A stretch of 64,000 nt of DNA. Origin: Pyrocephalus nanus (taxonomy: Eukaryota; Chordata; Aves; Passeriformes; Tyrannidae). The stretch spans positions 64,995,938-65,059,937 of the forward strand of contig CM076259.1 in the NCBI GenBank assembly GCA_038380795.1, in the 5' to 3' direction. The notes beneath the pieces were generated by a model. The model saw only the letters and a program-made list of their open reading frames with translations. It did no database searches and was not told where the DNA came from. How positions within the stretch are numbered: the stretch's first letter is position 1; every line of letters begins with the position of its first letter. Made by a program: the position numbers and the translations under genes. Positions 12,200 through 24,793 of this stretch are shown piece after piece.

Positions 12200-13394
12200 C
12201 ATCCTTTCTTTTCTTTCTTTCTTTCTTTTTTTCCCTTTCTTTTCTCTTTCTCTTTTTTCCTTTCTTTTCTTTCTTTCTTTTTTCCTTTCTTTTCTCTTTC
12301 TCTTTTTTCCTTTCTTTTCTTTCTTTCTTTTTTCCTTTCTTTTCTCTTTCTCTTTTTTCCTTTCTTTTCTTTCTTTCATTTTTTTCTTTCTTTTTTTTCT
12401 TTCTCTTTTTTCTCCTTTCTTTTGATTCCCTTTCTCCCTTTTCTTTTTTTCCATTCTTTTCTTTCTCTTTCTTTTTCTTTTTTTATTCTTTCCTTTTCTT
12501 TCTTTTTCTTTCTCTATTTTTTCTTTCTATTTCTTGTCTCCTCTTTCTTTTTCTATTTTTCTTTCTCTTTCTTTCTTTTTCTTTCTTTATTTTTTATTTC
12601 TTTCCTTTTCTTTCTTTCTTTTTCTTTCTTTTTCTTTCTCTTTTTTCTATTTATTTTCTTTTTTCTTTCTCTTTCTTTTTCTTTCTATTTTTTCTTTCTT
12701 TTCCTTTTTTTCTCTTTCCCTTTCTTTTTCTTTTTTCTTTCTTTCTTTTCTTTCTTTCTTTCTCTTTCTTTTCCTTCTCTTCTTTTCTTTCTCTTTCGTT
12801 CTTTCTCTTTCTTTCTTTGCTATATTTCGTTTTTCTTCCTCTCTCTTTCTTTCTCTTTTCTTTTTTTCTTTCTTTTTCTTTCTTTTTCTTATATTTTCTT
12901 TCTTTCTTTGCCTTTCTTTCTTTCTCCTTTTTTTTTCTTTCTCTTTCTATTGCTTTCTTTTCTATGTTTTCTCTCTTTTCTTTCTTTTTCATTTTTTCTT
13001 TCTTTTCTTTCTTTTTATTCTCTTTCTTTTCAATATTTTTTTCCTTTCTTTTTCTTTCTCTTTCTTTCTCATTCTTTCTCTTCTATAATTTTCTTTCTCT
13101 TCCTTTCTCATTCTTTTTTTTCTATCTTTTCTTTCTCTTTCTTCCTCTTTCTTTCCCATTCTTTTTTCTTTTCATTCTTTCTTTTTCTTCTCTATCTTTT
13201 CTTTCTCTTTCTTTTCTTTCTTTTGAACTTTTTCTTTCTCTTTCTTTCTTTTTTCTTTCTCTTTCTGTCTTTTCTTCCTTTCTTTTTCTTTTTCTTTCTT
13301 TCTTCTTTCTTTTTTCCCTTCCTTCTTTTTCCTTTCTTTCTTCTTTCCATCCTACCTTCCTCTCCATCCTTCTATCTTTCTTTCTTTCTCTTCA
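12200..13394. repeat. Long polypyrimidine TTTC/TTTTC tract (GAAA-rich on the KLHL1 strand)
   Basis: Almost 1.2 kb of near-pure pyrimidine on the plus strand, built from TTTC, TTTTC, CTTTCTC and TTCC units with scattered A or G interruptions. The interruptions get denser from about 12420 onward. Because KLHL1 is on the minus strand, its pre-mRNA carries this as a GAAA-type purine tract ending about 790 nt before the exon's 3' splice site. Tracts of this kind are known to expand and to form triplex (H-DNA) structures; whether this one does is inference. The long Phe/Ser/Leu-rich and Lys/Glu/Arg-rich open frames across it only reflect the lack of stop codons in the repeat and are not genes. Confidence 0.95.
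12241..12377. repeat. 50-bp higher-order repeat inside the TTTC tract
   Basis: Positions 12241-12290 and 12291-12340 are identical over 50 bases. 12341-12377 repeats the first 37 bases before diverging at an A. A looser fourth copy precedes it at about 12211-12240. This is a larger-scale unit on top of the TTTC motif and points to recent unequal exchange or slippage of whole blocks. Confidence 0.9.
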
Positions 13395-13418
13395 CTTTGA
13401 TTGTTGCCCTATTTAGAC

Positions 13419-13433
13419 TTTTTTTTTTTTTTT
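13419..13433. repeat. Poly(T) run
   Basis: A T15 run just beyond the pyrimidine tract. It reads as poly(A) on the minus strand, so the tract could have grown from a retroposon tail (inference). Confidence 0.85.
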
Positions 13434-15779
13434 GCCGAAGAATTAAAATTACAAGTAATGTACAAGAAATATGTCCGTTCCTAATAAATGATGTTTCTAG
13501 GGTTAATTAGACACATTTCTTCCTTCCACAGGGGAATTTAGAAGTGACAACGACAGCAATTCTGAGAAAGAAAATAACAGGAATGAGCAGATTTAATGGG
13601 TTCATATTGTTTTTTAATTCAGAAAGTAGGTCTAAGTCAGTTTACATTTGAACAGATAGGATGATAGTCCTGAGTCTTTTTGGTTATTCAAAATATGTCT
13701 TTTCCAGGTCAGAAAAAGCAAAGTACCCTGACCAAATTTATGCTAGTCTTCTGAAGTGAGATTAGGCTGCAATGTTTATTAGTTTATTGCTTAGTCTATT
13801 TTGTTCTTTAATTGTTAGTGTTTGCCACAAACTTTGCCCTCTTTCCTGTTTGGCGTTTATAAACAAGACTTTCTACTGTCTAACTTAGTATATCTGTCAC
13901 TTAGTAAGTCAGTAAATGACTGCTCAAAAGTAAGCCTCCAAAGACAAAGCATATTTTAAATTATTATCCTGAAAAATAGCAAGCAATAAGCTTAGTAGAA
14001 GAAAATAAGAAAGCCCAGATAAAAAGCCTGCTACTTATCTTATTCAGGAGCTACCTCTGTTTATTAAAAAAGCTCTGTCTGCATAATTAATGCTTTAAAT
14101 TTAGATAGCACCTTGTTCAAGTAGGAATTAGTTAAAGCAAATACCATTTATTTTCTACCAGTTTGTGAAAGGCATATATAGGTACTTAGGTACCAATTAG
14201 AGATATGAAAATCATGTTTTCTCTTTGCATATATTGTTTTTGTCTAAGTGCAGGCAAACTGGACCATACATGTAGTGAGATGCTTGTTGATTGCATTCAG
14301 CAGCAACTCCTGACACAAATTTGACTGAAAATTCCCCCACTCTTTCAAAACCCTTTTTAGCATTTGTGTAACTGGTGAACAGGACAGACTCCAAATGGAC
14401 TTTTTGCATAATATTTCTCATTGGCAATTGCAAAGCCTGAATTTAGTGTGGGAATTTCAAATATTTGGGGGTTGTTCAGACTAGAACAATTTATTTTTAA
14501 ATGAGTCAGGTAATAGTACAGAAATAAGGAAACCAAACCTTTCACAAGATTGCGACGATACTGAAGGGTGATACTGAAACATGAGAAAACTAAAAGGATC
14601 ACAAAAATAACAACACTGCAAAAAAAGCCAAGGCAAACCAAAATGCATACATATTGCATAATAAAATAAAAAAGGAAACAATTCATCTTAACAAGTTTGT
14701 ACAGACTAATTTTCAATGTTAGAGGACAACTTTTTGCCCTCAAACCAGAAGTGTTTAAAAAAATTTATGTTTTAAAATGTTTAAAAAAGAACCCAAAGGT
14801 GTTGAGAAAATCCAGTCTGTGAGCCTTTACAGATCTTAAAATAGTGTAAATAGGAATAAAAATTTAGAGAACCTACAACATTTGACTCCACAGTGCTCCT
14901 CTTTTACTAGAAAAAGCACACTAATTTGAACAAGAATAAAGAAATGAAAACCTTATCTTACAGTAATGCTGCTAAGGAAGTAATGAGAAAATGCCAGGAA
15001 AAAAGAGGACCTCACATACAGATTTAGCTACCTGTATTGGTCTTGTTAAGTAGTTAGTAAAACTGCCACTCTTAAGCTGCAAACATTTGAAAACAGCAAT
15101 GCAAACACCAGTAGTTAAACCATATTCTGAAAATATTTAAAAGGAAAAAAAGTACTATGAAATATGATTTGAAATTATACCACGTTTCTCTGAGTAACCA
15201 GAGGCTTAGATTTAGAAATGTTTCCATTTTGGAAATTATATTCATAAGGGTGTAGAAAACAACAGATTCATATCACTGTATATAGCAGAGTACTTTACAG
15301 AGTACTTAGGTATTTTAAATACTGAATTGGAACACATCCTTCATTTTACTTAAGGTCCTGGCCAAAAATAAAGAACTTTTTAATAAGAAAATATCATATA
15401 ATTTCATTGTTACTGGAATATGAAATCCTGCTATATTTAAATCTCTTTTTTTTCAGTTTTCACTTATGCAGGATTGATCATACAAATTTATTCAAAACCT
15501 GTTCAATGTAATTTATTGTATATTACTGGGTACATATCCAAAATACATAGTCAAGAAAAAAAAACATATCCAGTTCTTCAATGAAAAAAAAATTGCTTTG
15601 CAATTTATAACTTGCAAAAACCAGAAGAAATATTCTATATATGAGTGAACAAAATACATACAATTCTTTCTCTAAAAATTGCTTATTGAATGCTTAGAAA
15701 TCAATAGCCTGTGGAATTGCAATTACCAAGCTAAGATGAACTGTCAAAAGTCATGGTTTCAATTAGCAATCACTTGCAT

Positions 15780-15799
15780 AAAAAAAAAAAAAAAAAAAA
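15780..15799. repeat. Poly(A) run
   Basis: An uninterrupted A20 run. No recognisable element body lies on its 5' side. Confidence 0.9.
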
Positions 15800-16289
15800 G
15801 TTTTCTTACAGTAACAGGAAGGCTGAAATTCTGTTTGTGAACAAAAGCTATGCTTTTCATTCTGCTACCTACAGTGATATCAGCAACTACCGGCTCTGCC
15901 CAGAATTTCAGCAGGTAGAAATGCCAGATAAAAATATAATCGGAATATCAAATAGGACTTTTTAGTTATACTCAGTTAGCTTGGAGCTGCACTGCTGCTG
16001 TCTCAGGGATTCTTTTTATATGTAAAAGAAAAAAAAATAAATGGAGTCCAGTGCACATTATAAACATTTTTCTTGTTCTGTAGATAAATCTGCATTATGT
16101 ATCCTTTACAATGATGTTTCCTCCTGAAGGCAATTTGTGGATCAAGATAATTGTAATTCTTTGGACAGCATAAGGCAAAATTCAGTCGCTAGGCCATCTC
16201 TGTGCCTAGCAAAAATACACATGAATCCTCTGTTGTTCTATGTTTCTGTACAATCTAAGAATATTACCAGCTCTGAGAAACAAAATATT

Positions 16290-16345
16290 AGCTACCAGTT
16301 TATTGTGTGATCTCAGACAAATTGTTTGAGCAGCCCTTCAGAAAC
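16290..16345 (+). mobile_element. Weak MIR/CORE-SINE-like relic
   Basis: GTGTGATCTCAGACAAATTG resembles the MIR core GTGTGACCTTGGGCAAGTTA, but only over about 40 bases and with many changes. Chance similarity is possible. Confidence 0.3.
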
Positions 16346-17985
16346 ACAGAAAGGACAATGAGAAGGGACAACTGCATTACACCAAACTGCATCTATAGAG
16401 AAGAAATATGTGCCTTGTTTAGTAGCTGACAGGAAAAAAAAAGGCTTAACAAAGCAGTTCAACAAAAAGGCAGTAGAGTTACAGAAGGAAGAGTTTGTTC
16501 ACAGTACGATTTTTCCATGTTACTAATAATGTAAAAATCATTTTTATAATGATTATAATCATTATCATACAAAACACAAAGACGTGTTTTGGTTCAGTTC
16601 AAAATACTCTCAGTTGGATATTTGTTATCTATGACCCTTCACCAGATAATGACCTACCTAAGCTCCAAGCATTGACCTCTCTATTGTCAGAGTGATAAAC
16701 CAACACACATAAAGATTTCATAGCCTCCCAAAATACTTGAGTTTTTTAGATTTCAATTCTTTTTAAAATGTCTTGGTATTGACTTTTTTATTGTAAAAAC
16801 AAAACATTAAATAAAATTAATTCAATTAATGGACAATTACTAAAAAAAAAAAAATCTTATTTTCTGAAAGCAACTACTTACAGAGTTCAGTTACATTCAT
16901 GACAAGTGCTGTCCTTTCCCTCAGTCTTGCCCCATTTTTTCTAGAATTTATTACTGTTATTAATGACATGAGGGAAGGAAAGTAGAGCTGCTGAGTCATA
17001 CTTTAGTGAAGACAGTGGAAGTTATCATCTGGGAAGTCTGAGACAAAAACTGTTGTACAGGAGGATAATACTACTGGCCTGAGTAGTTAAATGCAACAGG
17101 TTGGAGATGTATTTCCTATCTTGCAGATGTAAAGTGTTCATGATGACTACTCATTCCTCTGTCTGAAGAGCAGCCTCAAGCAGACAGGTACAGGAAGAAC
17201 ACCAAGAAGTAGATGCCATAGTGGAAATGAGAGAGAAGTGATTCCTTTTCCTTTCTTAATAGCTTGAGAAATTTATGACAGTGTATTGAATACCACTGTG
17301 TACTGAGTGGTACCAGCAGACACAGACTTCACACTCACACAAAGCATGGACTTTCAGTTTCCTTGGCATCCAGTTGTTAAAACAGCTTATTCCAGATGAT
17401 GAACTGCACTGAGCAGTGGTCAAACATAAGATAACAATATAGTTCTCCTACATAATTTAAATAATTCCCTTATTCCCTAATGCCACCTTTTATCAGGTGG
17501 TAAATATCATGTTGGAACCTTAGAACTCAGTTATAAAAAAATGGACTGAGCTTGAGCCTGAAGATGAATGTGAATGAATATTGTGATGCATAATCTGTAT
17601 TTTTACCCCTTGTAGAGGTGAAAAAAAAATCTGAGCAGCCAGAAATACTATAATTCCAGGACTACAAAGAGACTCATGTCACGTGCCTGGAATCAGATGT
17701 ACCTCTCACAAATAAAAATAAGGTTCTGGAGAGTCTGGTTACAACTTAAAGTATTTATTTTTAGAAACTGCTAAATTGATGGCTGATTAACACCATTTCA
17801 CAGTGAAAAAAACAGCAGTAATAAAATTAATGGGAATGGACTTACTCTGATGCTTTTTATAAATGAAGAATTCTGCTGAGCATTTCAGAATGATTCTTAT
17901 AATATTTGTTCACTGATTTTTTATTGTTACTCAAATTCACTCAGTCATAGATAATATTCAGAGTTTCACTAAGTGTGACTTAAAG

Positions 17986-18488
17986 TCTGTGTCCAGTTTT
18001 GTCCTCCTCAGTACAAGAAAGACAAGCAGCTACTGGAGAGGGTCCAGTGGAGAGCCACAAAGATGATTAGGGGTCTGGAGTATCTTTCTTATGAGGAGAG
18101 ACTGAGGGAGAAGGACCTGTTTAGTCTAGAGAAGAGAAGACTGAGAGGGGATCTCATCAGTGCATATAAATATCTCAAAGGCAAGTACCAAGAGGATGGC
18201 GCCAGCTCATTTCAGTGGTGCCCAGTGACAGGACAAGGAGCAATGGCCATAAACTAAAACACAAGAAGTTTCACCTCAGCATGAGAAAGAATTCCTCTAC
18301 ATTGAGGGTGGCAGAGCACTGGAACGGGCTGCCCCAGGAGGTCACGGGGTCTCGCTCTCTTGAGACATTAAGAACCCACTTGAATAAGTTCCGTGTCACC
18401 TGCTCTAGGTGACTCTGCCTTGGCAGGAGGGTTGGACTAGATGATCTCCAGAGGTCCCTTCCAAACATATCTATTCTGTGATTTTGTA
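17986..18488 (+). mobile_element. CR1 LINE 3' fragment, forward orientation
   Basis: A well-preserved 0.5-kb CR1 3' end. It begins in the block GTGTCCAGTTTTGTCCTCCT and continues through GAGAGGGTCCAGTGGAGAGC. It then encodes [20 protein letters not shown], the typical CR1 C-terminal reading frame, at 18117-18176. It goes on to AGAGCACTGGAACGGGCTGC and GATGATCTCCAGAGGTCCC and ends in ATTCTGTGATTTTG, a decayed version of the CR1 octamer tail. Frames at 18063-18257 and 18215-18412 are pieces of the same element in two frames, so at least one frameshift has occurred. It is 5'-truncated, as usual for CR1. Confidence 0.92.
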
Positions 18489-21400
18489 ATTCAAATAAGT
18501 GGATAGAATATGAAAGAATATCAAGGCAAAAGGCTAAAAATTAAAAGACACTAACTGTCTTTCATAATAGGGACTTAACAGCATTTAACAGCTATACAAG
18601 TAACAATCACTGACAAGTTGTGGTTTTTTTTCAAATTATAAAATTACTATGATAAATGTATTGACTTGATTTGCTGATCCCCATCATTAAAATAATGTTA
18701 AATATTTTACTTCCTATACTAAATGGATACATGATAAAAACACAGAACAGTGGAATTCTGAACTCACTTTAACTTAGGCAGAACAATTTCAGACACGTAC
18801 AATAAGGAGTTGACAGATCTATCCATAGAGATCACATAGTATTTTAATTCAGAAATGATGCACATAAAATAACTCATGGTTTTATCATCACCCATCATTT
18901 ATGCACACATTTCCACAGAAAATGATATTTTTACAAATACAGACACTAAAACTTGTACATTCAGAAAGTGATGAAGCCAACACCATACAGGAAAGTTCTA
19001 ATACACCGTGGAGGGAAAAGTCCCGTATATTTCAGGCAGCTCTGGCTGTAATTCTTTGAGCTGCTGCTATCAGTAGTGTGCAATTCTCCAGTTCTCCAAC
19101 AAATGCCACTTCATAAAGTCCGTTAACCCAGTGTCACTGACATAGGAGCTCTCTTCTACCTCAGTCCTGTACTACTCCAGGTATAATGAAACTTTGGATT
19201 ATAAAAGAGCAGTGCTGGATTTACTAGTGGGATGGTTAAGAGAGAAAAGGAGAAAAAACTCCAAACAAACCAACCAACCAACCAACCTTCTGTAACAGTG
19301 CTCTGTTTTCTGAATGGATGCCTTGAATTATGCCTAAGAGAGATGCCTGTGTCATGCGTTAACTATCTTGTCATGACAAATGGCCGTATCTATATGGATA
19401 AACTAAGTAAATTAGCTGACACGGTTACTCATTCAGAGCGTGTGCACAAATACATAAAAGGATGCAGATCTCTATTTTATTAGGAGACATTTTCTTCCAG
19501 CATTTACTTTATGATATACGGACTTTATGTAAACAGAAATCATATATGTGAGTGATGGCAGTGGCATTCAAAAAAAGGAAAAGCAAGTATTTTATGAATA
19601 TTGTGTTTAGTATTCATTTCAATAAAGTTTCACTGTGCTATTGTATTACATGCTGCTATTCCACAGCATAGGTAGCATGTCAGAGCTTGAAACACATTAC
19701 AACTGCAATGGAAAAGACCACAGGAAGCTGAATCTTTAAAATTCCTGGTTTAAAATTCTGGTTCAGTTAAATACTACACTTGGTGAGGTGGGAGATCACA
19801 GTATACATGCATGCACACCTGCCCTTCAGTAAACTGTATGAATGATTCAACCCATGTCCTGTTGCAAGACAAGCTTTTAGGGAGCTTGCACAGCAATCAG
19901 TGACAAGCAGCATACAATCTCTTCTTGCTATTTGTTACAAATCTATTGAATGTCATACATCTTTTGGTGATGCTCTCGAATTTCATGGTCCTGACATGCC
20001 TGCCTGCATCTGCAAATCAGTGGGAAAGATATGTCTGAAATAAAGAAATAAACTTTTGCCCTGCTGTTTTAAAGTGTCAATCATTTGCTAATCCTAAAAC
20101 CAGCAATTAAGATTGACAATTTGGTGAATCTTGTCCAAGACAAATTTGATGGTTTCAGGTTTTACACTGCAGGATCACTAAAACCCTAGGAACTTAACTT
20201 GCAAGCAATTAAGGACTACATGTTCCATAATAGCTGCCACTCATTAACTCAGTACATAACCAAGCTATGCTCTTCATCCTATGATCAATATGAAAAAGGC
20301 CTAAAGAATATTAGAACTTATTAGTCTTTCTTAATCAATCCAATATTCAATGGAAATGGGAAGATTAATATAAAAATAGAGACTAGAAATGTACTTTTCA
20401 TCAATCTACTTTAAAAATATCTGCAACACTCTTTACATCTGTACTCCAGATTAAAAAGAAAGAAAAATTTTCATTGGTTTCTTTGTCATTCTTCAGATGA
20501 AATGCAAATACAACAGCAAACATCTGAATGCTCTAAAATAAATAAATAAAAGTATTAAAGGCAAATTAAATTATTTTTTAAACTAAAATGTAGAAATTAC
20601 CCAAATTCAGTAGTAAATGACATTTTAAAGTCTATTTTGATAAAAGTAATCTTGCTTACACAAATAAAGTTCTAAGAATATATTTAATGCTTTTACTTCA
20701 CATGAATCAAAGGTATAGAAAATCCTGCCTGCTGTAAAGAGCAGTCTTCTATGCCTCAGAATTCAGCAAGCTACAACCAACAAGCTTCAGAAATAAGAGT
20801 ATTATAAAACTGGATTGTTAACAATGAATTCGCATTGGTGAAACAAAACCTATTGCATGTCTGGCTTCACCATGTTTCATATAGAGCCCAGATGAGTGTG
20901 TTAGCATAGGGTATCTCTGAGAAATCTTTTATCCTGTAAGGTCATTGGGACTGTTCACTTCTGGTCTTAAATTTGAACAGCTCTAGGGCAATCTCATGTC
21001 AGTAAAAGTGACACGGTGAGTTTATCTCCTCAGGGTTTGTTGCTATGTGTCACCATTTTTGCTACCAGAGTACTCCTCTATATCAGAACTTTGAGGGAGA
21101 GGGAAGAAGTAAATTAAGAGGAAAACCTGCCATTATCTAAGAAAATGAAATAAAAATTAAAAAAAATAGTGAAAAAAAAAGATTAAAAAACCAAACCCCA
21201 GCTATAGGTAACTGCTCTCATCTGAAACAGTTTATATAGCTCTGATTTGTATAGATGCCTTTCTAGCACTGTGCACTTCCCTAGTATGTTCATTATTTAC
21301 TCAATTCAAAAGTTAATATTCATTAGCTATTGCAAGCACTATCTGCTGTCATATACATTTATTTGGTTGAGATTATTTTGCCGAGAAGCGATTCCCTGTC

Positions 21401-22501
21401 ATGACTGAATGTTTCCGTATTTTTGGCAGCTGTAAGGCACAAGAGAAGTTATTAATGTCAAAATTACTAGCCTATCTCTAAGAATGATATAGATGCAACA
21501 ATTTTTCACTATTGAAATCACTGCCCGAGATGAGTAGTTTACACAATGTATAGTTACAGAGACCTAATTGTGGAATTAATTTCATTTAGTTGTCAATTAA
21601 AAATCCAACTTCCATAAATCAGTTTTATATGTGGAGTACATCAAACTATCCTACACGTGCTTAAGGGCAAAATGTGACAATTAGGCAATACTGTAGCCAA
21701 GTCTCTTGGCCAGCGATGTCTCTAGGCTATGAGAGTTGTATTGTCAGCTTTCTTCCTATACCTGAGCAACTTACGTACACAAACTTAGCAGATAAATCAA
21801 TCCCTATAAGCATGTCCCAGCTTTCATTAGGAGTGCTGTAAAACAAATGGAAAGGTTTCTGCCAGTCTTATCCTGAAGGGAAGATAAAGTGTCTACCACT
21901 TTACACTATGCAATATTTTCTTTCAACAAGAAGCAATGTTAACGATAATTACTTGATTCTGCATTTCTTTCATGGCTTGTGAATAAAACACTGGCACTTT
22001 TAATGAAAACTCAAGAAACTTTACCCCATCACATCAGTAAATTCCAATCTAGACCCATTTTTTTTTTTAGTAGATGAAGATCTTTAACTTCACATTAATG
22101 AAAAACTAAAGCAACACACCTGCACTTTTTATGTTACAGTGGAGTATGTCTCTATTTCCAAATTATTCTGAAAATCTGAATATCAACAATCATCACATTT
22201 CAGCAGTGAGAAACTAAAATAAGAGTTACCAGTAAACAGGGTAACAAACACATATATCTTCTCTGTAGACTGTGTGTGACCATATTAAAGTAGTTTTCAG
22301 TAAAAGACTGTTGGATGACTACAATCATTGCATACTATATATCATTAAATTAGGTACAGTTATGTATGATTGATTTTTATTAATGAACTAAACCTGCTAA
22401 TGATTTTGATTTCTGCCAAGTTTTGCTATGATTCGATTTAAAATCTTGATATGTGCATGTATGCTAATTTTGGGGTTTCGCATCTGTTGTATTTGGTCAT
22501 C
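18489..22501. other. Intron DNA without a gene
   Basis: AT-rich; no exon, RNA gene or nameable transposon seen apart from a short (CCAA)n run at 19264-19287. The 83-aa plus-strand frame at 19232-19483 runs through that repeat and has no recognised domain. Confidence 0.6.
19264..19287. repeat. (CCAA)n microsatellite
   Basis: About five tandem CCAA units after an A/C-rich lead-in. Short tetranucleotide repeat. Confidence 0.85.
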
Positions 22502-22559
22502 TTTGTCAATGTATTATGCTATTGACATGTATTTGTCAATGCATTATGCTATTGACAGG
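22502..22559. repeat. Tandem duplication of a 30-bp hairpin unit
   Basis: Two copies of a 30-bp unit (22502-22531 and 22532-22559) that differ at a few bases. Each copy contains TGTCAAT, a 10-base spacer and ATTGACA, an exact 7-bp inverted repeat, so the array can form two neighbouring stem-loops. Confidence 0.85.
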
Positions 22560-23370
22560 CATGGATTTCCAAGATTCATATTTCATTGAAGCTCTTCCTG
22601 TGAGCTTGGCATAATCTTTTTTTCTTACTGTCAAAAAGAGCGATTCATTTAGCATTTATAATATGAAATCTCTCTATCATAGCATGCAATTGAAAGTCAT
22701 TCTTTCTGGACAGACCTTTACTATTTAAATTACCACCACTGACAACGCACAAGCTTGGCTGACAAGGTGGACGTCTCCAGCAACTCGGCTCAGACACCCA
22801 TCTGCCCAGTTGCTGGCAGCTGGACATACCAAGGTCACAGGCCACTCCAGTTGCTGGTACAGATCCCCTCTCTCTCACACACAAAGAAACTGGTTTCAGT
22901 TCACCAGTCCAAAGAGTCTTAATGTAAGATGCATCAAAAACTTACTGAAAAAATATGAAAATATGTCAACAGCTATTAGTGGAGAAAGGACCACAAAAGT
23001 GTGCTTCCCCTTTAGGGAACAATGAGTAGTCCTCAGGCTAAGCCAGATTTTTTCATATAAAGCATCATTTGAGGCTCCTAAAGCAGTAGAGGAAAAGACT
23101 GACAAATACAGCTTTTAGGAACATTCTTACAGTCCTTTGGTAGTATCTTGAGACATGAAAACTCCATTTTCTTAAGAGAAAAGTAGAAACTTAGTCTTTT
23201 ACCTTTCATTTTCCACACTTGAGAAAAACATTGAATGAAGAGAGAGCAGAACTTGGTGTATCTGGTGTGCCTGAACATTTTCTCTTCTGGGTTCTCCTTT
23301 GACTCTAATCTATTAGGAATTTGTTCTTAATTTATGTAAGTTGTAAATGTGTCTGTTCATATATTTTTGT

Positions 23371-23463
23371 ACATAATACATATATATTTTGTATGTGTGA
23401 GTTTTCATGTTTACATATACATTTGTATATATGTACATATGAACAAACATACACACAGACATA
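23371..23463. repeat. Low-complexity TA/TG/CA-rich stretch
   Basis: Alternating purine-pyrimidine rich sequence with short TATATA, TGTGTG and ACACAC runs. The two overlapping Cys/His/Tyr-rich plus-strand frames here (23321-23540) come from the repeat composition. Confidence 0.6.
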
Positions 23464-24577
23464 CAATTCGCTCAGCAAGAATTTTTGCATATCACTTTTT
23501 TTTTTTTAGTTGTCATTGGCACTGCATGTTATTATGTTAATTTTCAATTTAACACAATGCAATTAAAAAAGCAGAGCAATTAAAAAGAAGGAATGAAAGC
23601 AAAATTGTATCAAGTACTATTAATAGTGCTAGCAGTCTTACTGAGTTACACATGCAGGAGAAGTTCGGTAAGGTCAGTGATAATCTGTGAAGCTTCAGGT
23701 GATTCATTGTGAAATTCATCTATTTCACATGCATTTTGCAAATGATTACAATCATAGCTGGCAATCAGAGCAAGTCTTTTTGACCTCTTCTATACTGTAT
23801 AGCTGTAATTAGTTATTCTGAACAATGCTTTAAAAAGAAAGAAAAAACTTCCAAGGATGCATTGTGACCTGACTGCATTGCAAACTGCATCATCTGCATC
23901 TTGAATTCCTGGTACAGTTCAAGATGCTATTAGGGGTCTCAAGGATTGCACGGTTAAGACAGTTGTTCTCAGAAGATACCAGTAATCCACTGTACATCAG
24001 TTCAGGAGAGTTCAACTAATGAAGTCATGGTAGCAATATCTAGATTGGATTTTATTTCAAGCTATTTTCAACAAGAGATTTTTGTTCACCTATTATTGAA
24101 AACCAAAAAAAAAAAATTTCTTACAATGTATTTTCATATGTGATACATTTAGAAAGGGCATATAAATAAAGCAAATGACCACCTGAGTTTTCTTACATAT
24201 GAAACTAAAATGGATTAAAAGGTTAACACCAATGTAGCACATCATGACTTTATATGACTCTTCATACTAATTTACATTTACCAATCCCATATTTCCAATA
24301 AACTCAAATATTATCAGATATATTCTGCACAGTCACCATTACTGTTCTTAAAAGAATGCTGACATTATTAACTAAATTTTAGTAATGGACAAACTGTGTC
24401 ATCAGCATATGAAGTGATGAATCTACTACCTGGCCAAGAAAAAATGAAGAAATAAATGCCATAATTAACCAGACTGTGTTTATAGTTTAGCAAAATGCAG
24501 AGGTTTATGTAAATAATCTAATGTAGGCAACCAAATGTAATAAATTTCAATAGCTTCATCCATACTAAGAAAAAAAA

Positions 24578-24610
24578 TCATAAAATCACTTAGGTTGGAA
24601 AAGACATCAT
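24578..24610 (-). mobile_element. Very short CR1 3'-end fragment, reverse
   Basis: TCATAAAATCACTTAGGTTG followed by GAAAAGAC matches the reverse complement of the avian CR1 3' terminus for about 30 bases. The match stops abruptly, suggesting a severely 5'-truncated insertion. Confidence 0.6.
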
Positions 24611-24793
24611 GTTTCAGCATGGCTTGAGGTGAGAAGCAATAGAGTTGGGTATATTGACAGCAGGGTAGACTGTATTTTGAAAGTTCTTGGAGGATCTTTT
24701 ACAGAAAGAAAAAAGATTTGGTTCATTTGTCATGTTGAGTATTCTTGAAAGCACATGTGTTTAAACTAGCTTCAAAGCCCACAAGCAAGCAGC

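Larger units (their letters stand above)
13434..17985. other. Intron DNA without a gene
   Basis: AT-rich sequence in which I see only homopolymer runs (such as A20 at 15780-15799) and a weak MIR-like stretch near 16290. The 128-aa and 66-aa minus-strand frames around 14357-14743 are hydrophobic, lack any recognised domain or splice context, and look like chance. Confidence 0.6.

Noticed and set aside
12158..13510. 450-aa open reading frame (Phe/Ser/Leu-rich) and its antisense Lys/Glu/Arg-rich frames
   Set aside because: The frame exists only because TTTC-type repeats contain no stop codons in any register. Composition is pure repeat and there is no domain or splice context.
14357..14743. 128-aa hydrophobic minus-strand frame as a membrane protein
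   Set aside because: Long aliphatic/aromatic stretches arise easily from A/T-rich DNA; no family similarity, splice support or regulatory context.
19264..19287. Short tandem repeats as a CRISPR-like array
   Set aside because: Units are 4 bp and contiguous without spacers; none of the repeats in this window has the repeat-spacer pattern of CRISPR.
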